Assembly: GCF_034720595.1 (NCBI RefSeq)
Contig: NZ_JAYESJ010000001.1
Span: forward strand, 701,001 to 765,000
From: Rhizobium sp. CC-YZS058
GTDB lineage: Bacteria; Pseudomonadota; Alphaproteobacteria; Rhizobiales; Rhizobiaceae
Direction: 5' to 3'
DNA length: 64,000 nt
A program made the position numbers and the translations under genes. Below, piece by piece: positions 1 through 8,984 of the stretch; position 1 is the stretch's first letter, and each line of letters opens with the position of its first letter. The notes beneath the pieces are model-generated. The model was not told the origin of the DNA. It searched no databases and was given only the letters and a program-made list of their open reading frames with translations.

Positions 1-221
1 TGCTGCACATAGGTGACGACGCGTTCCGGCGGCGGATCGATGGCCGTGCCGGCTACGGCGCCCACGGCACCGCCGACAACGGCGCCCACCGGGCCGCCCA
101 CGATCGCGCCGGTCACGGCGCCGCCGGCGGTGCCGGTGACGGTGCCGTTCTGCGCATAGGCAGCGCTGCCGAGGTTGAGCGACAGAAGGGCAGCCGAGGC
201 GAGGATGATCTTACGGGTCAT
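1..221 (-). CDS. DUF1236-type secreted glycine-zipper protein (partial)
   Basis: The gene runs off the left edge; only the first 73 codons are visible. The ATG at 221 opens a Sec signal peptide (about residues 1-23, ending AYAQ). A glycine-zipper stretch follows (about 24-58, pattern GGPVGAVVGG), then IDPPPERVVTYVQ, the usual lead into the DUF1236 region found in many Rhizobiales exported proteins. An AAAGGA Shine-Dalgarno lies about 10 bases upstream. The product is predicted to be exported to the periplasm or outer envelope. Its function is unknown, and the family call rests on an incomplete sequence. Confidence 0.75.
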   Translation of the reverse strand, partial: MTRKIILASAALLSLNLGSAAYAQNGTVTGTAGGAVTGAIVGGPVGAVVGGAVGAVAGTAIDPPPERVVTYVQ

Positions 222-332
222 GATACGGGTCCTTTCCTTGTCTTACGGACACGGAAATGACCAGACCTGCATTTGGTTCCGAGGTGGGCAGCCCGGACCC
301 TTCGTTTGAACAGGTCGAAAGGCCGTTCCGGA

Positions 333-977
333 CTAACCCTGCGCGCTGGCCTTCACGCCCGGCATGGGCTTGATCACTGCCATCAGCGCCCCGTAGGGCA
401 GCAGCATGACAAGCCCGACGAGGATCTTGACGCTGAGGTCACCCAGGGCCCAGGAGATCCAGCGCGGCGCCTCGGTTGCGAGCAAGCCGAAGAGCGGCGC
501 CGATTCCAGAGCGAAGGGGTCGTTGGGGCCAAAGACGACGAAGGCCGGCGCGAAGGCGATCGAGAAGAAGATCAGCGTATCGAGGGCCGAGCCGATCAGC
601 GAGCCGACCAGCGGCGCGCGCCACCAGCCCTGGGTCCGCAACCGGTTGAAGAGCGTGATGTCGAGAAGCTGGCCGAGCAGAAAGGCCGTTCCGGAAGCGA
701 TGGCCAGACGCGGTGTCGCCAGCATGACCGAAAGCACGACGGCCACCGCGAAACCGCAGAACACGACGCGCCGCGCGATGCGAGGCCCGAACTGCCGGTT
801 GGTCAGATCCGTGACGAGGAAGGCGACCGGATAGCTGAACGCGCCCCAGGTCAGAAGATCTCCGAGCTGCAGCGGGCCAATGGCGCCGGGCAGGGGATAT
901 TGGACGAGAATATTGGAGGCGACGACCACCAGGGTCATCAGAACGACGTAGAGCGCGAAAGTCCGTTGCTTCAGCAT
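333..977 (-). CDS. yhhQ: queuosine precursor (preQ0/preQ1) transporter, VUT/YhhQ family
   Basis: A 214-residue polytopic membrane protein with about six hydrophobic segments, the first at about residues 8-27. The family imports 7-deazaguanine precursors of queuosine across the inner membrane. I place the start at the ATG at 977 because it follows AGGA at 8 bases. The open frame continues upstream, but the added residues are hydrophilic and run back into the rpmB terminator. The leader holds a hairpin that could be a preQ1-responsive element (975-1003). rpmB lies upstream on the same strand, separated by a terminator, so yhhQ probably has its own promoter. The call rests on overall resemblance, not on a catalytic motif. 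Confidence 0.85.
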   Translation of the reverse strand: MLKQRTFALYVVLMTLVVVASNILVQYPLPGAIGPLQLGDLLTWGAFSYPVAFLVTDLTNRQFGPRIARRVVFCGFAVAVVLSVMLATPRLAIASGTAFLLGQLLDITLFNRLRTQGWWRAPLVGSLIGSALDTLIFFSIAFAPAFVVFGPNDPFALESAPLFGLLATEAPRWISWALGDLSVKILVGLVMLLPYGALMAVIKPMPGVKASAQG

Positions 978-1003
978 TTTTTTATCCTGGGTGATGCCAC
1001 CAG
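975..1003 (-). promoter_or_regulatory. candidate preQ1-I-like riboswitch in the yhhQ leader
   Basis: On the minus strand, CTGGTGGCATCACCCAG can fold into a 4-bp stem (CUGG/CCAG) with loop UGGCAUCAC. An A-rich tail follows and ends in the yhhQ ATG. The arrangement (short stem, loop with GCA and a C just before the 3' strand, A-rich tail closing on a G about 12 bases later) resembles preQ1 class I aptamers as I remember them. The AGGA Shine-Dalgarno overlaps the 3' strand of the stem. The association with a preQ1/preQ0 transporter supports it. This was judged by eye, with no covariance search. Confidence 0.4.
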
Positions 1004-1055
1004 TTGGAGTGGAGAAGCCGCGAAGCGTGTCGTCCTCGCGGCGGCGAAATCCCAT

Positions 1056-1080
1056 GAAAAAGCCCGCCGGAGGCGGGCCT
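1056..1080 (-). terminator. intrinsic terminator after rpmB
   Basis: On the minus strand a 7-bp GC-only stem, GCCCGCC/GGCGGGC with loop TCC, is followed by a run of five T. It starts 46 bases past the rpmB stop codon and separates rpmB from yhhQ. Confidence 0.85.
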
Positions 1081-1125
1081 TCATCGAAAGCGTTCAAGCC
1101 AGGCTTGAGCCTAAGCTCAAGCAGC

Positions 1126-1425
1126 TCAGGCTGCAACGGCCGTTTCAGCCGACTTCTTGACGATCTGGCGGCGCAGCAGGCGGGCGCGCATCGACAGTTC
1201 GGTCTCGTCAGCCTTCAGCAGGAAGGCATCGAGGCCGCCGCGATGCTCGACCGAACGAAGGGCCGATGCCGAAACGCGCAGACGGAAACGCTGGCCGAGA
1301 GCATCCGAAATCAGCGTGACGCTGCACAGGTTCGGCAGGAAGCGGCGCTTGGTCTTGTTGTTGGCGTGGCTGACATTGTTGCCCGACTGGACGCCCTTGC
1401 CGGTCAGTTCGCAAACACGGGACAT
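1126..1425 (-). CDS. rpmB: 50S ribosomal protein L28
   Basis: A 99-residue basic protein beginning [20 protein letters not shown], the recognisable N-terminus of alphaproteobacterial bL28, followed by the conserved [12 protein letters not shown] segment. It binds 23S rRNA in the large ribosomal subunit. The length fits the alphaproteobacterial form, which carries a C-terminal extension absent from the 78-residue E. coli protein. It is monocistronic: an intrinsic terminator lies just downstream, and a divergent gene (DUF3108 protein) lies upstream across 280 bases that must hold both promoters. Confidence 0.97.
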   Translation of the reverse strand: MSRVCELTGKGVQSGNNVSHANNKTKRRFLPNLCSVTLISDALGQRFRLRVSASALRSVEHRGGLDAFLLKADETELSMRARLLRRQIVKKSAETAVAA

Positions 1426-1705
1426 GGAATCACCTATCGTTGTACTTGCCAGCGTTCAATGCAGTTGCGGGCCACAAGCCCAGGCACCATTCCCACCGGC
1501 CATGATTGGAAAGTTGCGGTTCTATAGTCAGACGGGCTCGCCGCGTCAAGCCGCAGAGCGTATTTTCGCGCGTCCCATGCCACGCTGCCGGGGATAAACA
1601 GGGTGAACGAAGCATCTGCGCCGGGGAGCCGGGCGTAGAATTGCCTCATTGGCACCCTATCTGCAATCCTCCTTCTTCCCCCTTCTCGACGGAAAGGTCT
1701 CGCGC

Positions 1706-2494
1706 ATGGCGTGGCGTGTCGGTTCTGCGGCCCTTCTGGCCCTGTCTCTTTCGCTGTCGGCGCCCGCGGCTTCGCGCGCGGCCGAGGCTGAACACCAAAC
1801 GGATTATACGATCTCGCTCGCCGGCCTGCCGATCGCCCGGGCCTCGTTCCACACTGTCTTTACCGACGATCGCTATTCGATCTCCGGCAAGCTCAGCTCG
1901 GCCGGCCTCGCCGATATCCTGTCCTCGACCTCCGGCCAGACCTCGGTCTCGGGCGTCATCGAGCCGGACAAGCTTTCGGCGACCGATTATTCGGTGCGCT
2001 ACAAGAGCGGCAAGAAGGCGCGCGCGATCGATGTTTCCTTCGCCGATGGCAATGTCACCTCCGCGACGCTGCGTCCCGAGCGGCGCACGCCGAAGAACTG
2101 GGTGCCGGTGACCAAGGCGGATATGCGCAATGTCGTCGATCCGCTCTCCGGCCTGATCTTCCCGGCCGATGCCAAGGTCTGCCCGAAGACGCTGCCGGTG
2201 TTCGACGGCGAATCGCGGATGGACTTCAAGCTGTCGGCCAAGGGCAGCAAGCCGTTCAAGACCGACGGTTTCTCCGGTGACGTCATCGTCTGCGGCGTCA
2301 AGTTCGTGCCGCGCTCCGGCTACAAGAAGGGCCGCTCGGATGTCGAATATCTGAAGAAGCTCGACACGATGGAGATCTGGTTTGCCAAGGCTGAGGCGGG
2401 GAATGTATACGCTCCGGTCTATGTGCGCGTTCCCACGAAATATGGTCCGGTGACCGTCTGGGCCACGCGGTTCAAGGGTGACGTACGGAGTTAA
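1706..2494 (+). CDS. DUF3108 domain-containing periplasmic protein
   Basis: A 262-residue protein starting at the ATG at 1706, which follows GGAAAGG at 8 bases. Residues 1-27 form a signal peptide with an ASRAA cleavage region. The rest is a mature domain of the DUF3108 type (YTISLAGLPIARASF near the mature start, and an NVVDPLSG segment). The family is conserved in Rhizobiales and its function is unknown to me; a periplasmic location follows from the signal peptide. Five bases separate it from the downstream EamA exporter, suggesting one transcript. Confidence 0.85.
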   Translation: MAWRVGSAALLALSLSLSAPAASRAAEAEHQTDYTISLAGLPIARASFHTVFTDDRYSISGKLSSAGLADILSSTSGQTSVSGVIEPDKLSATDYSVRYKSGKKARAIDVSFADGNVTSATLRPERRTPKNWVPVTKADMRNVVDPLSGLIFPADAKVCPKTLPVFDGESRMDFKLSAKGSKPFKTDGFSGDVIVCGVKFVPRSGYKKGRSDVEYLKKLDTMEIWFAKAEAGNVYAPVYVRVPTKYGPVTVWATRFKGDVRS

Positions 2495-2499
2495 GGCGC

Positions 2500-3387
2500 A
2501 TGACGGTTCGGGCCACGCTGATCGGTTTTACCGCGATCCTGATGTGGGCCCTGCTGGCGCTTTTCACCGCCGCCTCGGGCAAGATGCCGCCGTTCCAGCT
2601 CTCCGCCCTCTGCTTTGCGATCGGAAGCCTGCCGGGGCTCGGGGTGCTCTTGCTGAGGCCCGAGCGCCTGGCGCTGCTGCGCCAGCCGGCCAAGGTCTGG
2701 ATCGTCGGCATTGCCGGGCTGTTCGGCTACCACTTCCTGTATTTCACGGCGTTGCGCAACGCGCCGGCCGTGGAGGCCGGGCTCATTGCCTATCTCTGGC
2801 CGCTGCTGATCGTCGTCGGCTCGGCGCTGCTGCCGGGTGAGCGGCTGGCCTGGCATCATGTCGTCGGCGCGCTTGCCGGCCTCGCCGGGACGGCGCTGAT
2901 CGTGGCGCGCAAGGGCGTCGACTTCGACAGCGCCTATGCGCTTGGCTACGGCGCGGCGCTCGCCTGCGCCTTCACCTGGTCCGGCTACTCCCTCATGACC
3001 CGCCGCTTCGAGGCGGTCTCGACCGATGTCGTCACCGGCTTCTGCCTTGCCACCTCCGTTCTGTCGCTGCTCTGCCACCTGGCGCTCGAACAGACCGTCT
3101 GGCCGCAGGGGCCGAGCGAGTGGCTGGCTGTCCTCGGTCTCGGCCTGCTGCCGGTCGGCGCGGCCTTCTATGCCTGGGATTTCGGCGTCAAGAACGGCAA
3201 TATCCAGCTGCTCGGCGTCGCCAGCTATTCCGCGCCGGTGCTTTCGACGCTGATGCTTGTCCTCTTCGGCTTTGCAGAACCCTCTCTCGCCATCGGGCTT
3301 GCCTGCCTGCTCGTCACCGGCGGGGCGGTGCTCGCCTCGAAGGACGTGATCCTGAAACGCTCCGCCGCGCCGGAAGCCGCGCAATAG
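2500..3387 (+). CDS. DMT-family (EamA) exporter, possible aromatic amino-acid exporter
   Basis: A 295-residue integral membrane protein with about ten hydrophobic helices arranged as two EamA repeats (about 5-135 and 150-285). The pattern FGYHFLYFTALRNAPAVEAGLIAYLWPLL is split over helices 3-4 and matches the YddG-like branch of the drug/metabolite transporter superfamily. These export small metabolites such as aromatic amino acids in exchange for protons; the substrate here is not deducible. It starts five bases after the DUF3108 gene and ends 25 bases before the convergent cupin gene. Confidence 0.85.
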   Translation: MTVRATLIGFTAILMWALLALFTAASGKMPPFQLSALCFAIGSLPGLGVLLLRPERLALLRQPAKVWIVGIAGLFGYHFLYFTALRNAPAVEAGLIAYLWPLLIVVGSALLPGERLAWHHVVGALAGLAGTALIVARKGVDFDSAYALGYGAALACAFTWSGYSLMTRRFEAVSTDVVTGFCLATSVLSLLCHLALEQTVWPQGPSEWLAVLGLGLLPVGAAFYAWDFGVKNGNIQLLGVASYSAPVLSTLMLVLFGFAEPSLAIGLACLLVTGGAVLASKDVILKRSAAPEAAQ

Positions 3388-3412
3388 CTGGGAGCGCCCC
3401 GCTTGGTCGCGC

Positions 3413-3850
3413 TCAGCCGGCAGGTGTCCAGCCGGGAGGTGCCATCTCGAAGGCGGCAAACTCGAATCCCGGCGCGACCGTGCAGCCGACAAGCGTAAAG
3501 GCGCCGCGGCTCTCTGCCGATTGCCAGACATCCGCAGGCACCACGGCCTGCGGGCGTTGGCCGGCAACGAGATCCGGTCCAAGCACGGTCTCCCTGACCG
3601 CCCCGCCTTCGGCCGCCCCGCCGTCGACCGACATGCGCAGCACCAGCGGATCGCCGGCATAGAAGTGCCAGACTTCGGCAGCATCGCGCACGCGGTGCCA
3701 GTGGGAGCGCTCGCCGGCGCGCAAGAGATAATAGATGGCGGTCGAGTGGCCGCGCGCGCCGCCGGCCGTATCCCGGAAGGTCTGGCGATAGTAGCCCCCT
3801 TCCGGATGCGGTTCGAGCTGCAGCGTTTCGATGATCTCGTCGGCCGTCAT
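3413..3850 (-). CDS. cupin domain-containing protein (DUF985 family)
   Basis: A 145-residue single-domain cupin. The motif GGYYRQTFRD near residue 20, AIYYLLRAGERSHWHRV near 40-57 (metal-ligand histidines) and EVWHFYAGDPL near 62-72 are typical of the DUF985/YML079w-like group. Its reaction is unknown. The ATG at 3850 shares one base with the gloB TGA (TGATG), so the two genes are very probably translationally coupled, with the cupin second. A TTG three bases earlier is the only alternative and is less likely. Confidence 0.85.
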   Translation of the reverse strand: MTADEIIETLQLEPHPEGGYYRQTFRDTAGGARGHSTAIYYLLRAGERSHWHRVRDAAEVWHFYAGDPLVLRMSVDGGAAEGGAVRETVLGPDLVAGQRPQAVVPADVWQSAESRGAFTLVGCTVAPGFEFAAFEMAPPGWTPAG

Positions 3851-4620
3851 CAAAACGCGTCCTTGCGCCGCCGGATTTCGGCAAAGACCTCGGCATCGCC
3901 GGCGTCTTCGAGGCCAAGCCCGGCGCGGATCTTCGTGTCACGGGCGCGCAGGAACGGATTGGTGCGCTTCTCGAGCCCGATCGTCGTCGGCGCCGTGAAC
4001 CCACCGCGCTCTCGCACCTCCTCGATCTGCCGCACCCGGGCCTGCAATTCGGCATTTTGCGGGTCGATGGTCACGGCGAACCGGGCGTTGGAGAGCGTGT
4101 ATTCGTGGCCGAAATAGACCAGCGTCTCGTCGGGCAGCTCCATGAGCTTCGACAGCGATGTCCACATGTCGAGCGGGGTTCCCTCGAACAGCCGCCCGCA
4201 GCCGAGCGCAAACAGCGTATCGGCGGCAAACAGCAGGTGGTCTTCCGGCAGATGATAGCAGATGTGACCGGCCGTATGGCCCGGCGTGCCGATGACATGC
4301 ACCGGCCGCCCCGCGAAGGTGAAATCGCCGCCGTCGCCGATCGTCAGATCGATGCCGGGAATCCGTGCCGCCTCCAGCGCCGGACCGATGATCTGCGCAT
4401 CGAAGCGCGCCTTGAGCGGCAGGTTGGCGTCCACATGGTCGGCATGGTGGTGGGTGGTGAAGATATGGGTCAGCGTCCAGCCTCGGCGCTCCAGCGCGGC
4501 GAGGATCGGCGCCTCTTCCGGCGCATCGATCGAGGCGGTTGCCCCGCTCAGCTCATCATGGATGAGCACGCCGAAATTGTCGGAGCGGCAGGCAAAGAGC
4601 TCGATGGTAAAGGCAGGCAT
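3850..4620 (-). CDS. gloB: hydroxyacylglutathione hydrolase (glyoxalase II)
   Basis: A 256-residue metallo-beta-lactamase-fold enzyme that hydrolyses S-lactoylglutathione to lactate and glutathione, the second step of methylglyoxal detoxification. The metal-binding motif THHHADHVD is at residues 56-64 (H57, H59, D61, H62). GTPGHTAGH follows near residues 110-118 and FGHEYT near 170. The ATG at 4620 was chosen for AGGAA upstream and the conserved [16 protein letters not shown] start. The frame extends further upstream without support. A methyltransferase gene diverges from it across 148 bases. Confidence 0.95.
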   Translation of the reverse strand: MPAFTIELFACRSDNFGVLIHDELSGATASIDAPEEAPILAALERRGWTLTHIFTTHHHADHVDANLPLKARFDAQIIGPALEAARIPGIDLTIGDGGDFTFAGRPVHVIGTPGHTAGHICYHLPEDHLLFAADTLFALGCGRLFEGTPLDMWTSLSKLMELPDETLVYFGHEYTLSNARFAVTIDPQNAELQARVRQIEEVRERGGFTAPTTIGLEKRTNPFLRARDTKIRAGLGLEDAGDAEVFAEIRRRKDAF

Positions 4621-4768
4621 GAAGCGGGTTCCTGAGGTGGACGCGGGAAAGGTGACGAAAAGGCGAGGGGAAGTCCAGCGGGACCTCCTGCGCCCGTAAC
4701 GTCGCGGCGCTCCAATTTGTGCCGTGGAGAGTTTTCTTTCGGCCCGACCCGATCTACCCTTGCCGACC

Positions 4769-5521
4769 ATGCACGCCGATATCGTCGACCTTCGCCAGTT
4801 CTATCATTCGCTTCTGGGGCGCAGCGCCGAGCAGGCGATCACCATGGCGATCGCCGCCGTCTGGGCGCGGCTGCCGGAAGAGCGGCTGGTCGGCCTCGGC
4901 TATGCCGTGCCCTATCTCGAGCGCTTCAAGGCCGATACGGAGCGCACCTTTGCCTTCATGCCGGCAGGGCAGGGGGCAGTGAACTGGCCGGTGGCAGAGC
5001 TTTCCGCCACGGCGCTGATCTTCGACGAGGAGCTGCCGCTGCCTGATTCGTCGATCGATCGGGTACTGATGGTCCATTCGCTGGAATTTGCCGAAAACCC
5101 GCGCGAGACGATGAAGGAGCTCTGGCGCGTGCTGGCGCCCGGCGGCCGGCTCGTCATCGTCGTGCCCAATCGGCAGGGGGTGTGGGCGCGGATGGAGCAT
5201 ACGCCCTTCGGCTCCGGCCGGCCCTATTCGCGCGGCCAGCTGACGGCCCTCTTGCGGGAAACCAATTTCACGCCCGGGGCTTCGGCGGAGGCGCTGTTCT
5301 TCCCGCCTTCGAGCAGCAAGACCATTCTGAAGCTCGGCCGCGGCTTCGAGCGCATCGGCCGCTCGCTCTGGCCGCTCTTTTCCGGCGTGATCGTCGTGGA
5401 GGCGCAGAAGCGGCTCTATCAGGGCCTGCCGGTCGCCGCGCGGGCCTCGCGCCGCGTCTTCGTGCCGGTGCTGGCGCCCCAGGGCGTGCCGACGACGCGC
5501 GACGGGGCCGGGCCGCGGTGA
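4769..5521 (+). CDS. class I SAM-dependent methyltransferase domain protein
   Basis: A 250-residue cytoplasmic protein. A methyltransferase-like core includes GLGYAVPYL as the probable SAM-binding loop (about residues 42-50), [14 protein letters not shown] as the post-I region, and [17 protein letters not shown] as the beta-5 region. The glycine-rich loop is a variant of the usual GxGxG. It sits divergently from gloB, an arrangement I recall from other rhizobia. The substrate is unknown. The ATG at 4769 ([12 protein letters not shown]) starts the conserved region; an upstream ATG at 4724 would add 15 residues with no family support. Confidence 0.75.
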   Translation: MHADIVDLRQFYHSLLGRSAEQAITMAIAAVWARLPEERLVGLGYAVPYLERFKADTERTFAFMPAGQGAVNWPVAELSATALIFDEELPLPDSSIDRVLMVHSLEFAENPRETMKELWRVLAPGGRLVIVVPNRQGVWARMEHTPFGSGRPYSRGQLTALLRETNFTPGASAEALFFPPSSSKTILKLGRGFERIGRSLWPLFSGVIVVEAQKRLYQGLPVAARASRRVFVPVLAPQGVPTTRDGAGPR

Positions 5522-5631
5522 TTCGCCGCCGAGGCTAGGCATGGGCGGGCTCGACAAGCGGGCAGCCGGCCGGTAATGGCTCTGCCATTGCTTGTTCCGA
5601 CCGCATCGTCTTCTTCGCAGAAAGCACGCCC

Positions 5632-6735
5632 ATGAGCTCCGCGACCACCCACCCGATCCCGCGCCCCGGCATTCTCGACATCGCCGCCTATGTGCCCGGC
5701 AAGGAGACCGCGCCGGGGGTGGAGAAGGTCTACAAGCTGTCTTCGAACGAGACCCCGCTCGGGGCAAGCCCCAAGGCGCTCGCCGCCTTCCAGGCCGCTG
5801 CCGCAAGCCTCGAGCGCTATCCGGACGGGCAGGCGCATGAGCTGCGCGCGGCGATCGCCGAAGTCTATGGCCTGAATGCCGCCAATATTCTCTGCGGCAA
5901 TGGTTCGGACGAGCTGCTCGGCCTGCTCGCCCATGTCTATCTGGGTCCGGGTGACGAAGCGATCATCACCGAGCACGGCTTCCTCGTCTACAAGATCCAG
6001 ATCATGGCGGCCGGCGCCACGCCGGTCACGGTGAAGGAAGTCGATTGCCGCGTGGATGTCGATGCCATTCTCGCCGCCGTCACCGAGAAGACGAAGATGG
6101 TCTTTCTCGCCAATCCGGCCAACCCGACCGGCACCTTCGTGCCCGTCGCCGATGTCCGCCGCCTGCATGCCGGCCTGCCGAAATCGGTCGTGCTGGTGCT
6201 CGATGCGGCCTATGCCGAATATGTCCGCCGCAACGACTACGAGGCTGGCATCGAGCTTGTCTCCTCCAATGACAATGTGGTGATGACCCGCACCTTCTCG
6301 AAGATCTACGGCCTTGCTGCCTTGCGCATCGGCTGGGTTTACGGACCGCTGGCCATCATCGATGCGCTGAACCGGGTACGTGGGCCCTTCAACCTCAACG
6401 CCCCGGCCATTGCAGCCGGCGCGGCGGCCGTGCGGGATCGCGCCTTCACCGCCGAGGCGGTCGACTTCAACGCGCATTGGCTCGACCGGCTGACCGACGC
6501 CCTGTCGGCGCTCGGCCTGCGGGTCACGCCCTCGGTCGCCAATTTCGTGCTCATCCATTTCCCGGACATCGACGGCAAGCGGGCGGCCGAGGCGGACGAG
6601 TTCCTGTCGCGCCGCGGCTATATTCTGCGGGCGGTGCGGGGCTACGGGTTCCCCAATGCGCTGCGCCTGTCGATCGGCACGCCCGAGGCCAATGACGGCG
6701 TGGTGGCCGCGCTGACCGACTTCATGCGGGCGTAA
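5632..6735 (+). CDS. hisC: histidinol-phosphate aminotransferase
   Basis: A 367-residue fold-type I PLP enzyme that converts imidazole-acetol phosphate and glutamate to histidinol phosphate; such enzymes may also transaminate aromatic precursors. LSSNETPLG occurs near residues 38-46, ANPANPTG near 159-166, and the PLP lysine lies in [16 protein letters not shown] (K224). It is followed after six bases by the prephenate/arogenate dehydrogenase gene. That pairing in many alphaproteobacteria suggests this HisC also serves tyrosine/phenylalanine synthesis (inference). Confidence 0.93.
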   Translation: MSSATTHPIPRPGILDIAAYVPGKETAPGVEKVYKLSSNETPLGASPKALAAFQAAAASLERYPDGQAHELRAAIAEVYGLNAANILCGNGSDELLGLLAHVYLGPGDEAIITEHGFLVYKIQIMAAGATPVTVKEVDCRVDVDAILAAVTEKTKMVFLANPANPTGTFVPVADVRRLHAGLPKSVVLVLDAAYAEYVRRNDYEAGIELVSSNDNVVMTRTFSKIYGLAALRIGWVYGPLAIIDALNRVRGPFNLNAPAIAAGAAAVRDRAFTAEAVDFNAHWLDRLTDALSALGLRVTPSVANFVLIHFPDIDGKRAAEADEFLSRRGYILRAVRGYGFPNALRLSIGTPEANDGVVAALTDFMRA

Positions 6736-6741
6736 GGCGAG

Positions 6742-7668
6742 ATGGCGCAGCTTTTCGATCGTATCGCCCTGATCGGCATCGGCCTGATCGGCTCCTCCAT
6801 CGCCCGCGAGATCCGCGACAAGCAGCTTTCCGGCCATGTCACCATCTCGACCCGCAGCGCCGAAACGCTGAAGCGCGCCGAGGCGCTCAGCCTCGGGGAC
6901 AGCTATGTCCTGTCCCCGGCCGAGGCCGTGGCCGGCGCAGATCTTGTCATCGTGTCCGTGCCTGTCGGCGCTTCGGCCGCCGTGGCGCAGGCGATTGCTC
7001 CGCATCTCAAGGCCGGCGCCATCGTGACCGACGTCGGCTCGACCAAGGGGTCGGTGATCGCCCAGATGGCGCCGCATCTGCCGGAGACGGTGCATTTCAT
7101 CCCCGGTCACCCGATCGCGGGGACGGAATATTCCGGCCCGGATGCCGGCTTCATCGGTCTCTTCAAGGGGCGCTGGTGCATCCTGACGCCGCTTCCCGGC
7201 ACGGACGAGGCCGCCAAGGCCCAGCTTCGGGCGTTCTGGGAAAGCCTGGGGTCGAATGTCGAGGAGATGGATCCGGACCATCACGACAAGGTCCTCGCCA
7301 TCGTTTCGCATCTCCCGCACATCATCGCCTACAATATCGTCGGCACGGCGGATGATCTGGAAACGGTGACGGAGTCGGAAGTGATCAAATACTCCGCCTC
7401 GGGGTTCCGCGATTTCACTCGTCTGGCCGCCTCCGATCCCACCATGTGGCGCGACGTCTGCCTGCACAACAAGGACGCGATCCTGGAAATGCTCGCACGC
7501 TTTTCGGAAGACCTCGCCTATCTGCAGCGGGCGATCCGCTGGGGCGATGGCGAGAAGCTGTTCGACCTCTTCACCCGCACCCGCGCGATTCGCCGATCCA
7601 TCATTCAGGCCGGGCAGGATACGGACCAGGCCGACTTCGGCCGGCATGCGCTGGACGGCAAGGGGTGA
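6742..7668 (+). CDS. tyrC: prephenate/arogenate (cyclohexadienyl) dehydrogenase
   Basis: A 308-residue TyrA-type dehydrogenase. The NAD(P)-binding Rossmann motif GIGLIGSS is at residues 12-19, VTDVGSTKG near 94-102, and HFIPGHPIAGTEYSG near 119-133 holds the catalytic histidine region. It oxidatively decarboxylates prephenate and/or arogenate toward tyrosine. No chorismate-mutase or ACT domain is fused. It is the second gene of the hisC operon (six-base gap) and ends three bases from the convergent DUF2125 gene. Confidence 0.93.
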   Translation: MAQLFDRIALIGIGLIGSSIAREIRDKQLSGHVTISTRSAETLKRAEALSLGDSYVLSPAEAVAGADLVIVSVPVGASAAVAQAIAPHLKAGAIVTDVGSTKGSVIAQMAPHLPETVHFIPGHPIAGTEYSGPDAGFIGLFKGRWCILTPLPGTDEAAKAQLRAFWESLGSNVEEMDPDHHDKVLAIVSHLPHIIAYNIVGTADDLETVTESEVIKYSASGFRDFTRLAASDPTMWRDVCLHNKDAILEMLARFSEDLAYLQRAIRWGDGEKLFDLFTRTRAIRRSIIQAGQDTDQADFGRHALDGKG

Positions 7669-7671
7669 TCG

Positions 7672-8676
7672 TCAGAGCGTCGGCAACACACCGATCGGGA
7701 TGAAGGCGAGGAAGGCCGTGCCGTCGCGCACGTTCAGCGTCACGCTGGCATCCTTGGCGCCGGCCGCAAGCGCGGTCAGCATGTTGGCGGTGTTGTCGAT
7801 CGTGTCTTCATCCTCGGGAAAGGCGGCTGCAAGGGTCCGCCGCCAGCCTTCGACATCACGCATCGACAGCTTGAAGGCCCCCGAGATCAGCCCATCCTCG
7901 CTGACGGTGAAGGGGCCGGATGCGGTGGTGACCAGCCCATTGCCGAAATCGAGGGTAAGGTTGCGCACCTCGCCGCTGGCACCGCGCAACGCGGCGGCCC
8001 GCAGGCGGCCGAGGCCCAGCATGTCGGCCCGGTCCTTGACGGTCAGATCCACCGCGCTGTCGAGCGGCGGCAGCAGGCTCGGTCCGTCGGCGGGCTTCAG
8101 GTCGAAGCGGGTGAGCGTCGCGGCCGCATCGAGATCCGGTCCGTTGCGGCGCAGATGCAGCTCGCCATGGGCGGCGGAAAAGGCCAGCCGCTCGCCGATC
8201 GAGCCCAGCACCAGCGTGCCTGACGGATCGTCCGCACTGATCGACGAGCGGTTGAGACTGGAAAACCCGGCATCGATGCTGGCCTGCAGCCGCGACCATA
8301 CGGCCGAGAGGCCAAAATCCGGCGAGACCCGCATCTCTGCCGGTCCGTCGAGTTCGATGACCGCGCGGCCCGGCCAATAGACCTGCGCGGCGGAGCGCAG
8401 CGCGCCGAAGGAAGCCGAGGCCGCATTGCCCCGGTCGTCCAGCCGCAGCGAATCGCAGAACAGCCCGATGCGGAACGGGAAACCGCGCACGGCCATGTCG
8501 TCGCATTCCAGCGTGCGTGCCGAGCCGCTGCGCCCGGCAAGAAAGGCCGAAAGCCGGGTCTCGATCTGATAGGCGGCGAGAAACCAGACGCCGGTATAGA
8601 CAGCGAGAAAGACGAGGATGCCGATCGCCAGACGCTTGATCTTCACGCGTGCGGCAGTGGGCGTGGCTGACGACAT
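7672..8676 (-). CDS. DUF2125 domain-containing envelope protein
   Basis: A 334-residue protein with one N-terminal membrane anchor (about residues 14-33, LAIGILVFLAVYTGVWFLAA) and a large exported domain matching the DUF2125 family of alphaproteobacteria. Conserved features include LECDDMAVRGFPFRIGLFC near residues 52-70. Function unknown; the topology suggests a periplasmic domain tethered to the inner membrane. It lies convergent to tyrC, with its start facing the ChaC-like gene across 308 bases. Confidence 0.82.
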   Translation of the reverse strand: MSSATPTAARVKIKRLAIGILVFLAVYTGVWFLAAYQIETRLSAFLAGRSGSARTLECDDMAVRGFPFRIGLFCDSLRLDDRGNAASASFGALRSAAQVYWPGRAVIELDGPAEMRVSPDFGLSAVWSRLQASIDAGFSSLNRSSISADDPSGTLVLGSIGERLAFSAAHGELHLRRNGPDLDAAATLTRFDLKPADGPSLLPPLDSAVDLTVKDRADMLGLGRLRAAALRGASGEVRNLTLDFGNGLVTTASGPFTVSEDGLISGAFKLSMRDVEGWRRTLAAAFPEDEDTIDNTANMLTALAAGAKDASVTLNVRDGTAFLAFIPIGVLPTL

Positions 8677-8984
8677 TCAGGATCGACCTTCGGGTTGGGC
8701 CGTCGATGCGGCATGCGGACGGGAGGGCGCGCCTCGGCGCCGCGCCAGCGGACGCAAGGGCCCGCTCAGTCAGAAGCGACCATTTAGGCCATGATTGGCC
8801 GGCCGTCCAACCCTCCGAGGTGGAGAGCGGCGCGGGATTTGCGGCGGAACTCGCACCAAAGCGGGAGAGAAGCGATCAACCCGTGCAATTCGGCCCTTGT
8901 CTGGCCACCCCGCCTTGCTTCAACACTGCGTGAGACGATGATTCTGCGCGGCGGTTCTGCGCCGGATCGCAACGAGGAGGATGA
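8677..8984. other. 308-base divergent intergenic region, no gene seen
   Basis: This lies between the start codons of the DUF2125 gene (minus) and the ChaC-like gene (plus). Open frames here lack a ribosome-binding site and have no recognisable protein character. It must contain both promoters. GC-rich inverted repeats such as GGCGCGCC...GGCGCC occur near 8726-8741, but I see no named element. Confidence 0.6.

Noticed and set aside
4769..5521. Methyltransferase-like gene at first taken as lacking a SAM motif.
   Set aside because: GLGYAVPYL is an acceptable variant glycine loop, so loss of SAM binding is not supported.
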